DNA of 64,000 nt from Leifsonia tongyongensis. GTDB lineage: Bacteria; Actinomycetota; Actinomycetes; Actinomycetales; Microbacteriaceae. The DNA is taken from the NCBI RefSeq assembly GCF_010686705.1, contig NZ_JAAGWY010000002.1:644001-708000 (forward strand). The letters are read 5' to 3'. A program made the translations under genes and the position numbers. Below the pieces are notes generated by a model. It was not told where the DNA came from, made no database searches, and saw only the letters and a program-made list of their open reading frames with translations. This document shows positions 38,026 to 46,815 of the stretch, piece after piece (position 1 is the stretch's first letter; each line of letters opens with the position of its first letter).

Positions 38026-38442
38026 ATGACAAGCGACCTTGACACCGGAGGAGAATCACCGCTCGAACTGCGCCGACGGCGCGCCTTCCGCGTACGGATG
38101 TGGGTGGGAGCGGGATCGTTCCTGCTCGCGAATTTCGCACTCTACGCGTTAGGCCACGGTGCGGGTCCCTGGCGTCTCGTGTGGGCACTACTGCCGTTGA
38201 TTCCCATCGTGTGGATCGTGGTCGCCATCGTGCTTCGTGTGCGACAGATGGACGAATACCAGGCCAAGTTGTTCTTCCCCGGGCTGGCGGTCGGCTTCAC
38301 TGTGGCGATCGTCACGGCCATCACGCTCGGCACGCTCAACTCTGCCGGGCTCGAGGTGCCCGACAACGGGTGGATCGTGGCCATCGCCGGGATCGTCTCG
38401 TGGGAGGTCACCAACCTCGTCACCGGAGCCCCAAGCGCCTGA
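38026..38442 (+). CDS. Four-helix membrane protein
   Basis: 138 residues with four predicted membrane helices (about 28-47, 50-70, 85-105, 115-135) after a charged N-terminus. A loop RVRQMDEYQAKLFFPGLA joins helices 2 and 3. No family recognised, but membrane proteins paired with a short Xre regulator are common. Its TGA overlaps the ATG of the regulator (38440-38444), so the two are coupled. Confidence 0.8.
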   Translation: MTSDLDTGGESPLELRRRRAFRVRMWVGAGSFLLANFALYALGHGAGPWRLVWALLPLIPIVWIVVAIVLRVRQMDEYQAKLFFPGLAVGFTVAIVTAITLGTLNSAGLEVPDNGWIVAIAGIVSWEVTNLVTGAPSA

Positions 38443-38630
38443 TGGACAACCTGATTCGTTCCGAGCGGGAAGCACGCGGATGGACGCAGGCTATGCTCGC
38501 GGAGCGACTGGAGGTGTCGCGTCAGACCGTCGTCGCCCTCGAGACGGGAAGGTACGATCCCTCGCTTCCGCTGGCATTCCGTATCGCTCAGGTCTTCGAA
38601 AAGCCGATCGAAGTGCTCTTCACGCCCTGA
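38442..38630 (+). CDS. Xre-family helix-turn-helix regulator (short type)
   Basis: 62 residues, essentially a single HTH_3 domain: LIRSEREARGWTQAMLAERL, VSRQTVVALETGRYDPSL, FRIAQVFEKPIEVLFTP. Binds DNA as a dimer; the palindrome at 37980-37995 before this operon is the likely operator, which would make the module self-regulating. Start overlaps the stop of the membrane protein gene by one base. Confidence 0.93.
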   Translation: MDNLIRSEREARGWTQAMLAERLEVSRQTVVALETGRYDPSLPLAFRIAQVFEKPIEVLFTP

Positions 38631-38751
38631 ACCTATCGCTCTCAGCCGCTTGGACACGCCGGTTGAGGATTCACGTCCCGTTCGCCCAACTAGTGTCCGG
38701 GTTTGTCCGCGTCTTGCGCCGCGAGGCCCACTCCCCGGTGCATTCGCACCC

Positions 38752-39033
38752 ATGTCGACCGTCGCCCACACCTACGTCGAGGCTGCGAAGCATCAGGACT
38801 GCGGGACGACCCGCGCGCTCACAACCACCAACACCTGGGCATGGTGCGACGACCCACGACTGATCTCATACAAGACCGTTGGCCGGACGGGCGCCGACGG
38901 CGAATGCATCGACTACCAGATCACGATCACGGCAAGCAGCGACGGATCTATGGATGCGGGCACCGAGCCGTGGTCGTTGTGCTTCCGGCAGACGAAGGCA
39001 GGATGGCGGTTGTGGGACCAAGGTCAGGGCTAG
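38752..39033 (+). CDS. Hypothetical secreted-type protein, N-terminus probably lost
   Basis: 93 residues from this ATG (127 from 38650 in the same frame). The sequence TVAHTYVEAAKHQDCGTTRALTT with four cysteines and WRLWDQG at the end resembles the globular part of small exported actinobacterial proteins. No signal peptide or lipobox is present; the in-frame upstream segment is Arg/Pro-rich. It may be a remnant whose export signal was lost. Confidence 0.45.
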   Translation: MSTVAHTYVEAAKHQDCGTTRALTTTNTWAWCDDPRLISYKTVGRTGADGECIDYQITITASSDGSMDAGTEPWSLCFRQTKAGWRLWDQGQG

Positions 39034-39057
39034 AGAGCCGGAATCGACGAAAGGTGC

Positions 39058-39747
39058 TCAATGGACCGCGACCGCGCTGCCGGTGAGCTCATGGCGTGAG
39101 AACGTGTAGACGAAGCAGTAGTACGAACGCGCGCCCGATGCCCATTGTGCGGCAGTGTTCGGGTAGCGGATGTCGACCTGGACGTCTTCGTTCCACACCG
39201 CAACCCAATCCCAGTTCAAGAGGCCCAGAGCGGTGCAGAGATCGGAGACCCGGGCATCCAGCGCGTTCGTCCCCGGGAAGGGTGCGCCGGCAGGCTCGGG
39301 CAGATCGCCCCTGGAGAGCACCTGCGCGATGTGCTGCGCGGCGCAGTTGACCACTGGATAACCGTCGGCCCACCGCGAGGGAAAGGTCTGAAGACAGTCG
39401 CCTGTCTTGAGCGAGTCCACGGGCTGCACGGGAACGGTGGCGACCTCTGTCGGGGTCGGACGTGGAGGCAGACCCAGCGGGGTCGGCGCCAGGTCCGGAT
39501 TCGGGGTCGGCAACCACTCCACCTGGGGCGCCGACGAAGCGTGCCCCTGAGCGTGCCCGGCCGGAATTCCTGTCAGGAAGGCTGCGGTGGCCACGAGCAC
39601 GACCGCGACAGCGACGGTGGAACCGACCAACACGATCCAACCTCGCCGTGAGAGCCCATCGGGCGGCAGCCCGGCGCGCGTTCGCGATCGGCTGTCCTTC
39701 ACTCGCTCATCCTGACTTCGAGCACGACGGCGCATCGGCACGATCAT
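39058..39747 (-). CDS. Septum-formation-family (DUF4190-like) membrane protein
   Basis: 229 residues. A cytosolic Arg-rich N-terminus, one membrane helix (about 37-60, GWIVLVGSTVAVAVVLVATA), a Pro-rich linker, and an external domain with the septum-formation motif LKTGDCLQTF ... YPVVNCAAQHIAQVL and paired cysteines later (DLCTALG, YYCFVY). The start overlaps the stop of the upstream lipoprotein gene (ATGA, 39744-39747), so the two are expressed together. Exact role unknown. Confidence 0.8.
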   Translation of the reverse strand: MIVPMRRRARSQDERVKDSRSRTRAGLPPDGLSRRGWIVLVGSTVAVAVVLVATAAFLTGIPAGHAQGHASSAPQVEWLPTPNPDLAPTPLGLPPRPTPTEVATVPVQPVDSLKTGDCLQTFPSRWADGYPVVNCAAQHIAQVLSRGDLPEPAGAPFPGTNALDARVSDLCTALGLLNWDWVAVWNEDVQVDIRYPNTAAQWASGARSYYCFVYTFSRHELTGSAVAVH

Positions 39748-40454
39748 TTCGGCGGTGGGCACGCTTTCGTGATCGCCGCTGCCTTGTCGCCGTCCATCAG
39801 GGCTCCATCGCTCGGGTACCAGTTCTGGTGCGGCCACGTCGCGACGAACGTAGCGCGCGACGGCGCCGGCGGTTCAGCGACGCCGTTGGCCTCATAACAG
39901 GGCACCAGGAACTCGGTGAGGTAGTCGTAGAGGTACCCCAGCTGCTGTGGGGTCAGCGGCGGGGCGGGCCGGTATGGATGCTCGACGTTGCACACCCAAG
40001 CGCCGATCGCCTCCTTCTCATCGCTGGCGTCTGCGCCGACACTGCTGGGCGCGTCGCCCTTCTTCGCACCGGCCGGGTATCCGTTGGCGATCGGCACCCC
40101 CTGCTCGGTCAAGCACTGAGACATGACCGCTACCTCGGTGGCATCGGTGATGTACCCGCCGAAGGTGACCTGGGGTCGAACAGCTGATGGGTACTGGAGC
40201 AGCACCTGCTGCCAGGCTTGATCGGCGTTCGAGAGACGACGCTGCTCGGTCTGTGCTGCGGTCTGCGGGGCAGGCGCCGGCGAGGGCCCGAGATCGGGCA
40301 TCGCAACCGTCACCGCCAACTGCGTAGGAGTGGGCGTGGGTATCGCCTGTGGATCGGCAGTGGCAGCCGTCGCGCATCCGGTCAGCGCTGCCAGCACCGC
40401 AACGCCTATCGCCGCCCGCCCGAGTTGCCCGATGTGACCGCGCTTCGTCGTCAC
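39744..40454 (-). CDS. Lipoprotein of unknown function
   Basis: 236 residues with a signal peptide and lipobox LTGC (Cys about 27), then a Thr/Pro linker and a soluble domain containing five further cysteines (SQCLTEQG, AWVCNVEH, VPCYEANG, KACPPPK). Actinobacterial lipoproteins of this make-up occur beside septum-formation-type genes, as here. GTG start with GGGTGGA upstream. First gene of a two-gene unit. Confidence 0.8.
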   Translation of the reverse strand: MTTKRGHIGQLGRAAIGVAVLAALTGCATAATADPQAIPTPTPTQLAVTVAMPDLGPSPAPAPQTAAQTEQRRLSNADQAWQQVLLQYPSAVRPQVTFGGYITDATEVAVMSQCLTEQGVPIANGYPAGAKKGDAPSSVGADASDEKEAIGAWVCNVEHPYRPAPPLTPQQLGYLYDYLTEFLVPCYEANGVAEPPAPSRATFVATWPHQNWYPSDGALMDGDKAAAITKACPPPK

Positions 40455-40553
40455 AAGTCCACCCTTCCCCGTTGACCCGGCCCTCCCAGACGTGCCTGAG
40501 CATACTGTACGGTCTACCGCGATGTGGGCGGCGGATATCTCGAAGGAGAATGC

Positions 40554-41438
40554 TCAGGTGCTCGATGCCTCGGCGATACTGGCGATCGTCTCGTTCAGCA
40601 TCCGGTCGAAATCCTCGGAGCTCTGCTGCACAGTGAGCCCCTCGAGCAGTGCTCGGGAGAAGCTCGCGATGATGCCATTGTTCCGCGCCAGACGTTCGTC
40701 AGCCTCATCCCTGCTGTAGCCACCTGAGAGTGCGAGCACCCGGAGCACGTTCGGATGCTCGACCAAAGGCCGGTAGAGGTTGTCGGTATCGGGGAGGGTC
40801 AGCTTCAGCATGATCCTGTGGTTCGCGTCCAGCTTGTCGACCTCGACGAGAAGGGATTCCTGCAAGAGATCCTCCGCTTCGCTCTTGCGCGTGCTGTGGA
40901 TGTCGATCTCGATTTCGACGATGGGAACCAGTCCCGCCGCCAGCACCTGTTGCGCGACGGAGAACTGCTGCTCGACCACGGCCTGCATGCCCCGACCGGG
41001 CAGCGTGATGAAGGAACGCATCTTCGTCCCGAAGATGCCGTTGTCGATGGCGCGATCGAGCAGTCCGGGGAGGTTCGGGATCGGCTTCATCAGCTGGGCT
41101 CCGTCTGCGCTGGCGGACAGCCCCGCGTCGATCTTGAGGAAGGGCACGCTTCCCTTGACGTTCCACAGGTAGTCGGCGGATGGGCGACCGCCGATCTGGC
41201 GGTTCATCGTGTCCTCGAACAGGATCGTTCCGATCACCCGGCCGCCGTCGAAGCTGGGACTGGTGATGATCCGGGTTCGCATCTCATGCACCCGGTCGAA
41301 CATCTCGGCATCGGTCGAGTAGGCGTCGTCAGGGATGCCGTACCGACGCAGCGCCTGTGGAGTGCTCCCCCCGCTCTGGTCGAGCGCCGCGACGAAGCCG
41401 GCTCCGACGCGGACCTTCTCCAACTGTTCGGTGTTCAT
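40554..41438 (-). CDS. Fructose-bisphosphate aldolase class I
   Basis: 294 residues. Schiff-base aldolase that splits fructose 1,6-bisphosphate in glycolysis. Seen: FVAALDQSGGSTPQALRRYG at the N-terminus, FLKIDAGL, VEIEIDIHS, and the Schiff-base lysine region IMLKLTLP followed by VLALSGGYSRDEA. Resembles the staphylococcal fda type. GGAGGAG lies 6 nt before the ATG; the longer open frame upstream is not supported. Divergent from the redox operon at 41574. Confidence 0.93.
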   Translation of the reverse strand: MNTEQLEKVRVGAGFVAALDQSGGSTPQALRRYGIPDDAYSTDAEMFDRVHEMRTRIITSPSFDGGRVIGTILFEDTMNRQIGGRPSADYLWNVKGSVPFLKIDAGLSASADGAQLMKPIPNLPGLLDRAIDNGIFGTKMRSFITLPGRGMQAVVEQQFSVAQQVLAAGLVPIVEIEIDIHSTRKSEAEDLLQESLLVEVDKLDANHRIMLKLTLPDTDNLYRPLVEHPNVLRVLALSGGYSRDEADERLARNNGIIASFSRALLEGLTVQQSSEDFDRMLNETIASIAEASST

Positions 41439-41573
41439 CTCATCTCCTCCAGCCCATTGATACATGCCGCTTATCGGCCAGTCAATGAGCGGTCTTAGAC
41501 ACCACGACAACCCCCTGTCAGTCTGGAAAACATCCCCCACCTGCCGTTCGCCGGCAACTGATCGAAGGAAGTC

Positions 41574-42470
41574 ATGTCCGAATCATCGAATCCCCAGCCC
41601 GCTGATCTTCGCGTGGCAATTCTCGGCACTGGAACGATGGGAGCGGCTATGGCCCGTTCGCTCCTGCGATCCGGGATCCATGTGACGGTATGGAACCGAA
41701 GCGTCGAGAAGACGAAGCCTCTCGTCGACGCGGGTGCGCGCGCCGCATCCAACCCGTACGGCGCGGTGCGCGACGCCGACGTCGTGCTCACGATGCTCTT
41801 CGACGCCGCCGCAGTCCTGCGCGTTGCCGCCGAGTTCCTTCCGGGAGTACGCGACACCGCAATCTGGATGCAGAGCGCAACGATCGGAGCGGACGGGATG
41901 CGCAGCGTCGCAGCTGCCGCATCCGGTCACCACATCAGCGTCGTCGACGCGCCGGTACTCGGTACGAAGGACCCCGCCGAACGCGGAGCACTGACGGTGC
42001 TCGCATCGGGCGAGAGCGGAGCCGTCGCGGCATTGCAGCCCGTTTTCGACGCGATCGGATCGAGGACGGTCGTTGTGGGCGATCGTCTGGGCGATGCCTC
42101 CGATCTGAAGCTTGTCTGCAATACCTGGGTCGCAAGCCTCACGGCCGGAACCGCCCAGTCGGTTGCGCTCGCCCGCGCCTTCGGGCTCGAAACCCAGGCT
42201 TTCCTGGACGCCATCGCAGGGTCGGCATCGGACAGCCCGTACGCGCACCTCAAGAGCGCAGTGATCCTGGGAGGCAACCGGGCTCCGCAGTTCGCACTCG
42301 ACGGCCTGCTGAAAGACCTGCGCCTTGCACAGGCGACGGCCGGGCATTCGGCCACCACTTACCTCGACAGCCTGGAGCGTCTCTACACCGAGGCAAGCCA
42401 GGAGGGTCACGGCCACGAGGACGTCGCGTGGGTATACGACGCGATCAGTGCGCCGATCCCCACCCGCTAG
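41574..42470 (+). CDS. NAD(P)-dependent beta-hydroxyacid dehydrogenase family protein
   Basis: 298 residues. Rossmann motif ILGTGTMGAAMARSLLRSG with NRS at the end of strand 2 (NADP-type), DAPVLGTKDPAERGALT as the substrate-binding block, and the conserved Lys in LKLVCNTW (about 178). Related to 3-hydroxyisobutyrate and 6-phosphogluconate dehydrogenases and imine reductases; the substrate cannot be told. GAAGGAAG precedes the ATG. First gene of a three-gene unit. Confidence 0.88.
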   Translation: MSESSNPQPADLRVAILGTGTMGAAMARSLLRSGIHVTVWNRSVEKTKPLVDAGARAASNPYGAVRDADVVLTMLFDAAAVLRVAAEFLPGVRDTAIWMQSATIGADGMRSVAAAASGHHISVVDAPVLGTKDPAERGALTVLASGESGAVAALQPVFDAIGSRTVVVGDRLGDASDLKLVCNTWVASLTAGTAQSVALARAFGLETQAFLDAIAGSASDSPYAHLKSAVILGGNRAPQFALDGLLKDLRLAQATAGHSATTYLDSLERLYTEASQEGHGHEDVAWVYDAISAPIPTR

Positions 42471-42518
42471 CCGACGACACCATTTCACGAACCAACGACA
42501 AAAGAACAGGACGAACAC

Positions 42519-43445
42519 ATGAAAACCTTCACCCCGCCACAGACAACGTTTCTGGCACCCCGGGTCGTTCTCGGGCTGATGCGGATCTCCGCACTCGACG
42601 ACAAGGAGATCCGAGCCCTGGTCGGTGCAGCCGGTGATGCCGGTATCAATTTCTTCGACCACGCCGATGTCTATGGCGGCGACCACGAATGCGAGAGGCG
42701 CTTCGGGGACGCGGTCACGTTCACACCCGCACACCGCGAGTCGGTCTTCCTCCAGTCCAAGGTCGGGATCAGGAACGGATTCTGGGACTTCTCGAAAGAG
42801 CACATCCTCAGCTCCGTCGACCGGACGTTGTCCGCTTTGCGGACGGACTACCTCGACATCCTCCTGCTCCACCGTCCCGACACTCTGGTCGAACCGGACG
42901 AAGTCGCCTCAGCGTTCGATCTCCTGCACAGCTCGGGGAAGGTCCGCAACTTCGGTGTGTCGAACCAGACTCCCGGCCAGGTCGAACTTCTCAAGCGCTC
43001 TGTGAGGCAACCACTCGCCTTCAACCAGGTCCAGCTCAGCATCACGCACTCACCACTCATCGCGGCCGGAATCACATCCAACATGGCCGGACTGGACCAG
43101 TCGGTCGACCGCGACAACGGCATCCTCGATTACAGCCGCCTCAACAGCATCACGCTGCAAGCGTGGTCGCCGTTCCAGAAGGGCTTCTTCAACGGTGTCT
43201 TCATCGGTGACCGCGAGAACTTCGGACCGCTGAACGATGCGCTCGACGAGATCGCTGCCGCACACGGCGTGACACCGACCGGCATCGCCGTCGCCTGGAT
43301 TCTCCGGCATCCGGCCAACATGCAGGTGGTGCTCGGCACGACCAAACCGGAGCGAGTCGCGGAATCCGCTGCGGGGTCGGATGTGCAGCTGACGCGCGAG
43401 GAATGGTACCGACTCTTCACCGCAGCCGGGCACATCCTCCCCTAG
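42519..43445 (+). CDS. Aldo/keto reductase
   Basis: 308 residues, TIM barrel. Catalytic tetrad visible: Asp and Tyr in DHADVYGGDHE (about 49-54), Lys in LQSKVG (about 81), His in LLLHRPD (about 116). NADPH-binding C-terminal region VLGTTKPERVAE. Close to the YdhF-type group. Starts 48 bp after the dehydrogenase; the membrane protein gene follows after 13 bp. Confidence 0.92.
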   Translation: MKTFTPPQTTFLAPRVVLGLMRISALDDKEIRALVGAAGDAGINFFDHADVYGGDHECERRFGDAVTFTPAHRESVFLQSKVGIRNGFWDFSKEHILSSVDRTLSALRTDYLDILLLHRPDTLVEPDEVASAFDLLHSSGKVRNFGVSNQTPGQVELLKRSVRQPLAFNQVQLSITHSPLIAAGITSNMAGLDQSVDRDNGILDYSRLNSITLQAWSPFQKGFFNGVFIGDRENFGPLNDALDEIAAAHGVTPTGIAVAWILRHPANMQVVLGTTKPERVAESAAGSDVQLTREEWYRLFTAAGHILP

Positions 43446-43458
43446 ATGCCGAAGCAGC

Positions 43459-44550
43459 ATGACCAGGCGATCACGCATCCGTCGACTTGCGCCGGGCTCG
43501 CACCTGCCGGCACTTGTGGTGACCCTCATCATCGCAGCCGTCGCGGCCCTTTTCGCCGCTTCGTACAGCCTGGCCATGGCCGATCCCAAGCCACACGACG
43601 TGCCCATCGGTCTCGTGTCGAGTGCGGTCACGCCGACCCAGCTCCGCGCGGCACTCGCCGAGCCGACGACGACCACCACCTTTCGCATCACGACGTTTCC
43701 GACCACCGCCGACGCACTCGCCGCCATCCAGGACCAACGGATCTACGGTGCTCTCGCCGACGACGGAACATCGGGGCGCCTCTACGTCTCGAGCGCTTCG
43801 GGGGATTCGGTGGCCCGCCTGCTCGAGGCGGACGCCCCCGCACTCGAAACAGCGTTCGGGCATCCGGTCACCGTCGAAGACACCCACCCGCTGAGTCCGG
43901 GCGACCCCTCCGGGCTTGTCCTCTTCTATGTGCCGCTGGTCGCTGTGATCATCGGATTCCTCGGAGCCGTGCAGACCCGCACCAACGCAGCGAAACTGAC
44001 GATCCGCGGCGAACTCTCCTGGGACCTGGTCCGGTCGGTGCTCGCCGCGTTCGCCATCGTTCTCAGCATCGGCGTCATCCTGCGGATCATGCCGATGCCG
44101 TTCTTGCCCGCCTGGGGTGTTCCCGCACTGACGATGCTCGTCGCCGGGATGACGTACAACGTGTTCCGAATGCTGATCGGGGCACGGTGGGCCCTTCTTC
44201 CGACGTGGGTCGTTTTCGTGCTGATCAGCAACCCGGCGTCCGGCGGGGCGGTCGCTCCCAGTCTCCTGCCGCCGTTCTACGAGTTCATAGGCAGGTGGAT
44301 GCCTACCGGAGCAGCGGTCAACGCCATCCGCGACCTGGCGTACTTTCCGGGCAACCTGCATGCCGAACCGTACATCGTTCTCGGCGCATGGCTCGTCGTC
44401 ACCACCACCCTGTTCGTGGCACTGCGCCTGTATCGTTTCGGCCCCGGTGTCCCTGGAGACGCCGTGAACGGGTTCGTGCACCGGCCGGCGGTCGCTGAGG
44501 ACGGCCCGACATCAGACACGACGCCGAACCCGATCGTCACATCGAAATGA
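43459..44550 (+). CDS. Membrane protein, YhgE/Pip or ABC-2 permease-like
   Basis: 363 residues. One N-terminal helix (about 17-38), an external domain of about 110 residues (VPIGLVSSAVTP, RLYVSSASGD), then five or six helices (about 155-340) with GELSWDLVRSVLAAFAIVLS and PTGAAVNAIRDLAYFPG. The layout matches the YhgE/DUF3533 type of ABC-2-like permeases without an ATPase partner. Its job is unknown; it follows two redox enzymes and its 3' end overlaps the convergent SDR gene by 14 bp. Confidence 0.78.
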   Translation: MTRRSRIRRLAPGSHLPALVVTLIIAAVAALFAASYSLAMADPKPHDVPIGLVSSAVTPTQLRAALAEPTTTTTFRITTFPTTADALAAIQDQRIYGALADDGTSGRLYVSSASGDSVARLLEADAPALETAFGHPVTVEDTHPLSPGDPSGLVLFYVPLVAVIIGFLGAVQTRTNAAKLTIRGELSWDLVRSVLAAFAIVLSIGVILRIMPMPFLPAWGVPALTMLVAGMTYNVFRMLIGARWALLPTWVVFVLISNPASGGAVAPSLLPPFYEFIGRWMPTGAAVNAIRDLAYFPGNLHAEPYIVLGAWLVVTTTLFVALRLYRFGPGVPGDAVNGFVHRPAVAEDGPTSDTTPNPIVTSK

Positions 44551-45217
44551 AGCCCCGCATGCGGTGCCCGATTGCGATGGACTCACCGGAGATGGCACCG
44601 GAGATCGGTGAGGCGAGGAACGCCACCAGGTTGGCAACGTCGGAGGGACTCGACTCGCCTGCCTTGCCGTACTCGACCTCCGAAGTGGGGTCGTCACGAA
44701 CTGTACCGGGATTGACGACATTCACGGTCACCCCTGTACCGGCGACGGAATCCGCAAGATTCTTCGCCACGATGATCAAGGCGGCGTTCCGCACACTGCC
44801 AGTGATATTGCCGGTCGTGAAGGCGTTTTGACCGCTGATACCGACGATCCGGCCATATCCCGACCCCGTCATCACATCCATCGACGCTTTCGCGACCCGA
44901 AGGAATGCGAGGGCCTTCGCATCGACGGCTTCGAGCACCTGTGCCGGGTCGGAGTTTCGCGCCGGATCAAGGGTTCGAGCGCTCGGTGCCGCAGTGACGA
45001 CGACGCCGTCCAGACGACCGTGACGAGCATGCACATCCGCAATCGCAGCAGAGACCGAGGAGTCGTCGCGCGCGTCGAGAACGATCCCGCCCTCGCCCCG
45101 ACGCGACGCCGAAACGACGGTCGCGCCTTCGGCTTCCAGCCGGGCGACAACGGCCGTGCCGATCAGGCCACTTCCTCCCACGACGAGCACAACACGATTC
45201 TGGAGCTGTAGATCCAT
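44537..45217 (-). CDS. SDR-fold protein lacking the YxxxK catalytic pair
   Basis: 226 residues. Rossmann motif VLVVGGSGLIGTAVVARL and the VVVTAAPSA strand are normal, as is IVGISGQNAF with the expected Ser. Where classical SDRs have YxASKAAL this protein reads GSVRNAAL, so both catalytic Tyr and Lys are missing; VNPGTV follows normally. It may have a different reaction or only bind NAD(P). ATG is 6 nt after TAGGGT on the minus strand. Confidence 0.83.
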   Translation of the reverse strand: MDLQLQNRVVLVVGGSGLIGTAVVARLEAEGATVVSASRRGEGGIVLDARDDSSVSAAIADVHARHGRLDGVVVTAAPSARTLDPARNSDPAQVLEAVDAKALAFLRVAKASMDVMTGSGYGRIVGISGQNAFTTGNITGSVRNAALIIVAKNLADSVAGTGVTVNVVNPGTVRDDPTSEVEYGKAGESSPSDVANLVAFLASPISGAISGESIAIGHRMRGFISM

Positions 45218-45223
45218 TCCTCA

Positions 45224-45229
45224 ACCCTA
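45224..45229 (-). promoter_or_regulatory. Candidate -10 (TAGGGT) for the SDR gene
   Basis: Minus-strand TAGGGT directly after the stop of the fdh remnant, 6 nt before the ATG at 45217. Confidence 0.4.
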
Positions 45230-45710
45230 TTACCGGGGCTCAGTCGCACCCGCAACCGCATCATGGCGATAGCTCGATGCTCCAGTGGCCGTGTACGACG
45301 CAGCACCGGTACCGGCGAGTCGGCCGCCGTCGACGATGAGGTACTCCTCACGGATGGGGCGACCGGCAAACCAGTCTTCGAGGCGCGGCGATCGCCAGTT
45401 TCAATCTCGGCGCGTTCGCGATGCGCTCTGCGGTCAGGTAGGCGGGCCAGAAGGGCTGGGAGATGACGATGTCCGCATCCGCGAGTTCGCGGTTGAAGAC
45501 CGAGTCGGACCCTTCCTTGTCGGAGGTGACCACGAGCTCATGCCCGGCCGCTTCCACAAACGCCCGCAGCCCGAGCTCGCCTGAGACTGACCCGAGCAGT
45601 TCCCCCGGCGTGAAGTCGATCGCCGACGGCGTGGGCAGCGACTGGCCGTCCGGGTACCGGCGGAGCGCCGGGATGCTGTCCCGGGCGTAGACGGGAGGAT
45701 ATCCGCTCAC
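45230..45710 (-). pseudogene. fdh: NAD-dependent formate dehydrogenase remnant with internal deletion
   Basis: Two ends of an FDH are joined. From 45710 down to about 45378 the frame reads GYPPVYARDSIPALRRYPDG, IDFTPGELLGSVSGELGLR, VISQPFWPAYLTAERIA, which are FDH N-terminal blocks. After about 45372 a second frame reads LEDWFAGRPIREEYLIVDGG and LAGTGAASY, the FDH C-terminus, ending at TAA 45230-45232. The roughly 250-270 residues between (NAD-binding and catalytic domain) are gone and the frame shifts at the junction. FDH-like residues DPV continue upstream of the GTG into the end of the LysR gene. Confidence 0.85.
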
Positions 45711-46636
45711 GGGGTCCGGGTTGCAGAGGGGCCGATGGCGAAGAGCTCGTTCAGCGAGAGCGCGGCTGCGGTCTTCGCGAACGACCGGGCGATGAGCGAG
45801 CCTGGTTCACGTGAACCGATCGCCACCACGATCCGCTGTCGCGCCACCGGCTCGGCCATCGTCACGACGTCGGGCCCCGTCGGGCCGCCCCTGGGGAACA
45901 ACCAGTTGCTCGGCACGATGCTCGCCCACCGTCCGGTCCTGACCAGTGCATACAACGACGCGATCGAATCGGTCTCGACCTGCGGATCGAGGACGAGACC
46001 CTGGTCGGCGAATGCCTGATCGATCAGCTTCCGGCTGTGCATCCGTTGATCCAGCATCGCCAGCGGAAGGCGATGCGCCTCGACCCACGGCATCGACGTA
46101 CCCCTGTCGGGCAGTAGCTCGCGCGGGACGATGAGGACGTAGTCCTCGTCGTAGAGAGGCACGGTCTCCAATCCGGCCTCGTCCGCCGGCCCGGCCGCCA
46201 TGACCGCCGCGTCCAGTTCGAACTCCGACAGCATCCGAACCAGGTCGTCAGCCGACAGGCGGGTCTGAACGCGAACCTTCGCGAGGGGATGGATGGCCGC
46301 GAACGCCTCCACAGGCAACGAGACGGTAGTCGACGCTGTCGGGGTCGCGCCGACGCGAAGGGTTCCGGTGAGCCCGGACTGGACCGCCCGCACCTCGGCC
46401 TTGAAGGCGTCGTGCTCGGCCAGGATGCGCTTGGCCCAGATGACCAGACGTTCGCCCTCGGGCGTCAGCCCTTCGAACGCATGACCGCGGTTGATCAGCG
46501 TGACATTGAGCTCCTGCTCGAGTTTGTGGATCGCCGACGACAGCGCCGGCTGCGAGACATAACTGGCCTCCGCGGCCCGGCCGAAATGCTGCTCCCGAGC
46601 AATGGCGACGAAGTATTCGAGCTGACGGAAGAGCAT
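45707..46636 (-). CDS. LysR family transcriptional regulator
   Basis: 309 residues. N-terminal wHTH LEYFVAIAREQHFGRAAEAS / VSQPALSSAIHKLEQELN, and a substrate-binding effector domain (about 90-300). AAAGGAG precedes the ATG by 7 nt. It overlaps the degraded start of the fdh remnant by 4 bp on the same strand, so it may once have controlled formate dehydrogenase; with fdh broken its present target is unclear. Confidence 0.92.
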   Translation of the reverse strand: MLFRQLEYFVAIAREQHFGRAAEASYVSQPALSSAIHKLEQELNVTLINRGHAFEGLTPEGERLVIWAKRILAEHDAFKAEVRAVQSGLTGTLRVGATPTASTTVSLPVEAFAAIHPLAKVRVQTRLSADDLVRMLSEFELDAAVMAAGPADEAGLETVPLYDEDYVLIVPRELLPDRGTSMPWVEAHRLPLAMLDQRMHSRKLIDQAFADQGLVLDPQVETDSIASLYALVRTGRWASIVPSNWLFPRGGPTGPDVVTMAEPVARQRIVVAIGSREPGSLIARSFAKTAAALSLNELFAIGPSATRTP

Positions 46637-46815
46637 CGGTGCGCTCCTTTGCTGCCTGTGACTGACAGTCATTTTCCCGCGAACCAAACCGCAAACCTAG
46701 CGGTCGATTCACCGCGGTTATCGGTCGGTCGAAGCAGGGTCTTGGACAGGCGCGCGCCACTACCTCCACAAGCAGCGCGCTCTCGAAGCCGCCTGAACCA
46801 CGGGGTGCAGGCCGT

